This document shows positions 4,838 to 5,233 of a stretch of 5,233 nt of DNA, one piece after another; the first letter of the stretch is position 1, and each line of letters starts with the position of its first letter. The position numbers were made by a program, and so were the translations under genes. The DNA is from Desulfobacteraceae bacterium. GTDB lineage: Bacteria; Desulfobacterota; Desulfobacteria; Desulfobacterales; Desulfobacteraceae. The notes under the pieces were generated by a model, which was given only the letters and a program-made list of their open reading frames with translations, searched no databases and was not told the DNA's origin. The DNA lies in contig JAFLJU010000431.1 in NCBI GenBank assembly GCA_022712835.1, forward strand, positions 1-5,233. The letters run 5' to 3'.

Positions 4838-5233
4838 TTGTTTAAACGGATTTTAATTGCAAACAGAGGCGAGATAGCTCTTCGGATCATCCGGGCCTGC
4901 AGGGAAATGGGAATCGAGACGGTGGCTGTTTTCTCCGATGCGGACAAGGACAGCCTCCACGTAAAATATGCGGACACAGCGGTGAACATCGGCCCGGCCC
5001 TGAGTCGTAAAAGTTATTTAAACATGGAGCGCATCATTGCTGCGGCAAAGGAAACAAATTCTAACGCCATCCATCCGGGATATGGATTTCTTTCGGAAAA
5101 CGCCGACTTTGCAAGCGCTTGTGTGGCCAATCAATTGGTTTTTATTGGTCCCTGTGCCGAGACCATTGCCATGGCCGGTGACAAGTCTGCTGCCCGACAA
5201 ACCCTGACGGAACTTGGGGTTCGAGTTATTCCC
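4838..5233 (+). CDS. accC: Biotin carboxylase, N-terminal part (runs off the right edge)
   Basis: Biotin carboxylase uses ATP and bicarbonate to carboxylate the biotin on its carrier protein. The window holds the first 132 residues of an expected total of about 445-500. The opening [19 protein letters not shown] (2-20) and [14 protein letters not shown] (78-91) are textbook for the N-terminal domain. [19 protein letters not shown] (101-119) leads into the ATP-grasp part, which is cut by the window end. The start is TTG at 4838, because the upstream frame has no other start codon after the accB stop and the conserved text begins immediately. It is co-directional with accB and should share its transcript. 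The carrier gene is separated by only one stop codon in the same frame. It could be the housekeeping AccC, but the pairing with a short carrier beside pxpA and a TRAP system argues for a dedicated carboxylase with a KipI/KipA-type carboxyltransferase downstream (inference). Confidence 0.95.
   Translation, partial: MFKRILIANRGEIALRIIRACREMGIETVAVFSDADKDSLHVKYADTAVNIGPALSRKSYLNMERIIAAAKETNSNAIHPGYGFLSENADFASACVANQLVFIGPCAETIAMAGDKSAARQTLTELGVRVIP

Noticed and set aside
4541..4989. Minus-strand open frames opposite accB and accC (4541-4813 and 4792-4989)
   Set aside because: Antisense to unmistakable BCCP and biotin carboxylase coding sequence, with no features of their own.
1..5233. CRISPR array, tRNA, rRNA or insertion sequence
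   Set aside because: No regularly spaced repeats of the right size, no tRNA cloverleaf-like stretch, no transposase text and no terminal inverted repeats were seen, including near the junction at 136-144.

Overview
The window looks like chromosomal DNA of a Gram-negative, probably anaerobic or facultative proteobacterium. A Desulfobacterota / deltaproteobacterial origin is my best guess, from the TRAP transporter with an exported binding protein, mid-range GC in the genes, very AT-rich control regions, GTG/TTG starts and the style of the acyl-CoA-synthetase-like fragment. This is inference from general impression; no phylogenetic marker is present.

Layout. (1) Bases 1-153 (+) hold a piece of an AMP-dependent acyl-CoA synthetase-like gene that stops abruptly. 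(2) A minus-strand block, read right to left, holds a GntR/FCD regulator (4334-3642), the TRAP solute-binding protein DctP (3584-2595), the small TRAP membrane subunit DctQ (2498-1995), the large TRAP permease DctM (1995-685) and a PxpA (LamB/YcsF family, 5-oxoprolinase subunit A) gene (671-111) that lacks its C-terminal third. (3) A 209-base AT-rich divergent control region (4335-4543) carries a perfect 17-bp inverted repeat and short tandem repeats. (4) A plus-strand block holds an 83-residue biotin carboxyl carrier protein (4544-4795) and the start of a biotin carboxylase (from 4838, TTG start) that runs off the right end.

How the parts may work together. PxpA, a stand-alone biotinyl protein and a biotin carboxylase are a known neighbourhood for the PxpABC (LamB/YcsF-KipI-KipA) system. 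PxpB and PxpC are related to the carboxyltransferase half of urea carboxylase, so the genes just beyond the right edge are expected to be pxpB/pxpC; this is a prediction, they are not in the window. The TRAP system would import the substrate (5-oxoproline or another small organic acid), and the GntR/FCD protein would sense the substrate or a product and control both divergent units through the palindrome.

The most notable oddity is at about bases 136-144. There the truncated pxpA and the truncated acyl-CoA-synthetase-like gene meet head-on, each losing its 3' part. This is either a real rearrangement breakpoint, which would leave the local pxpA copy damaged, or an assembly chimera.
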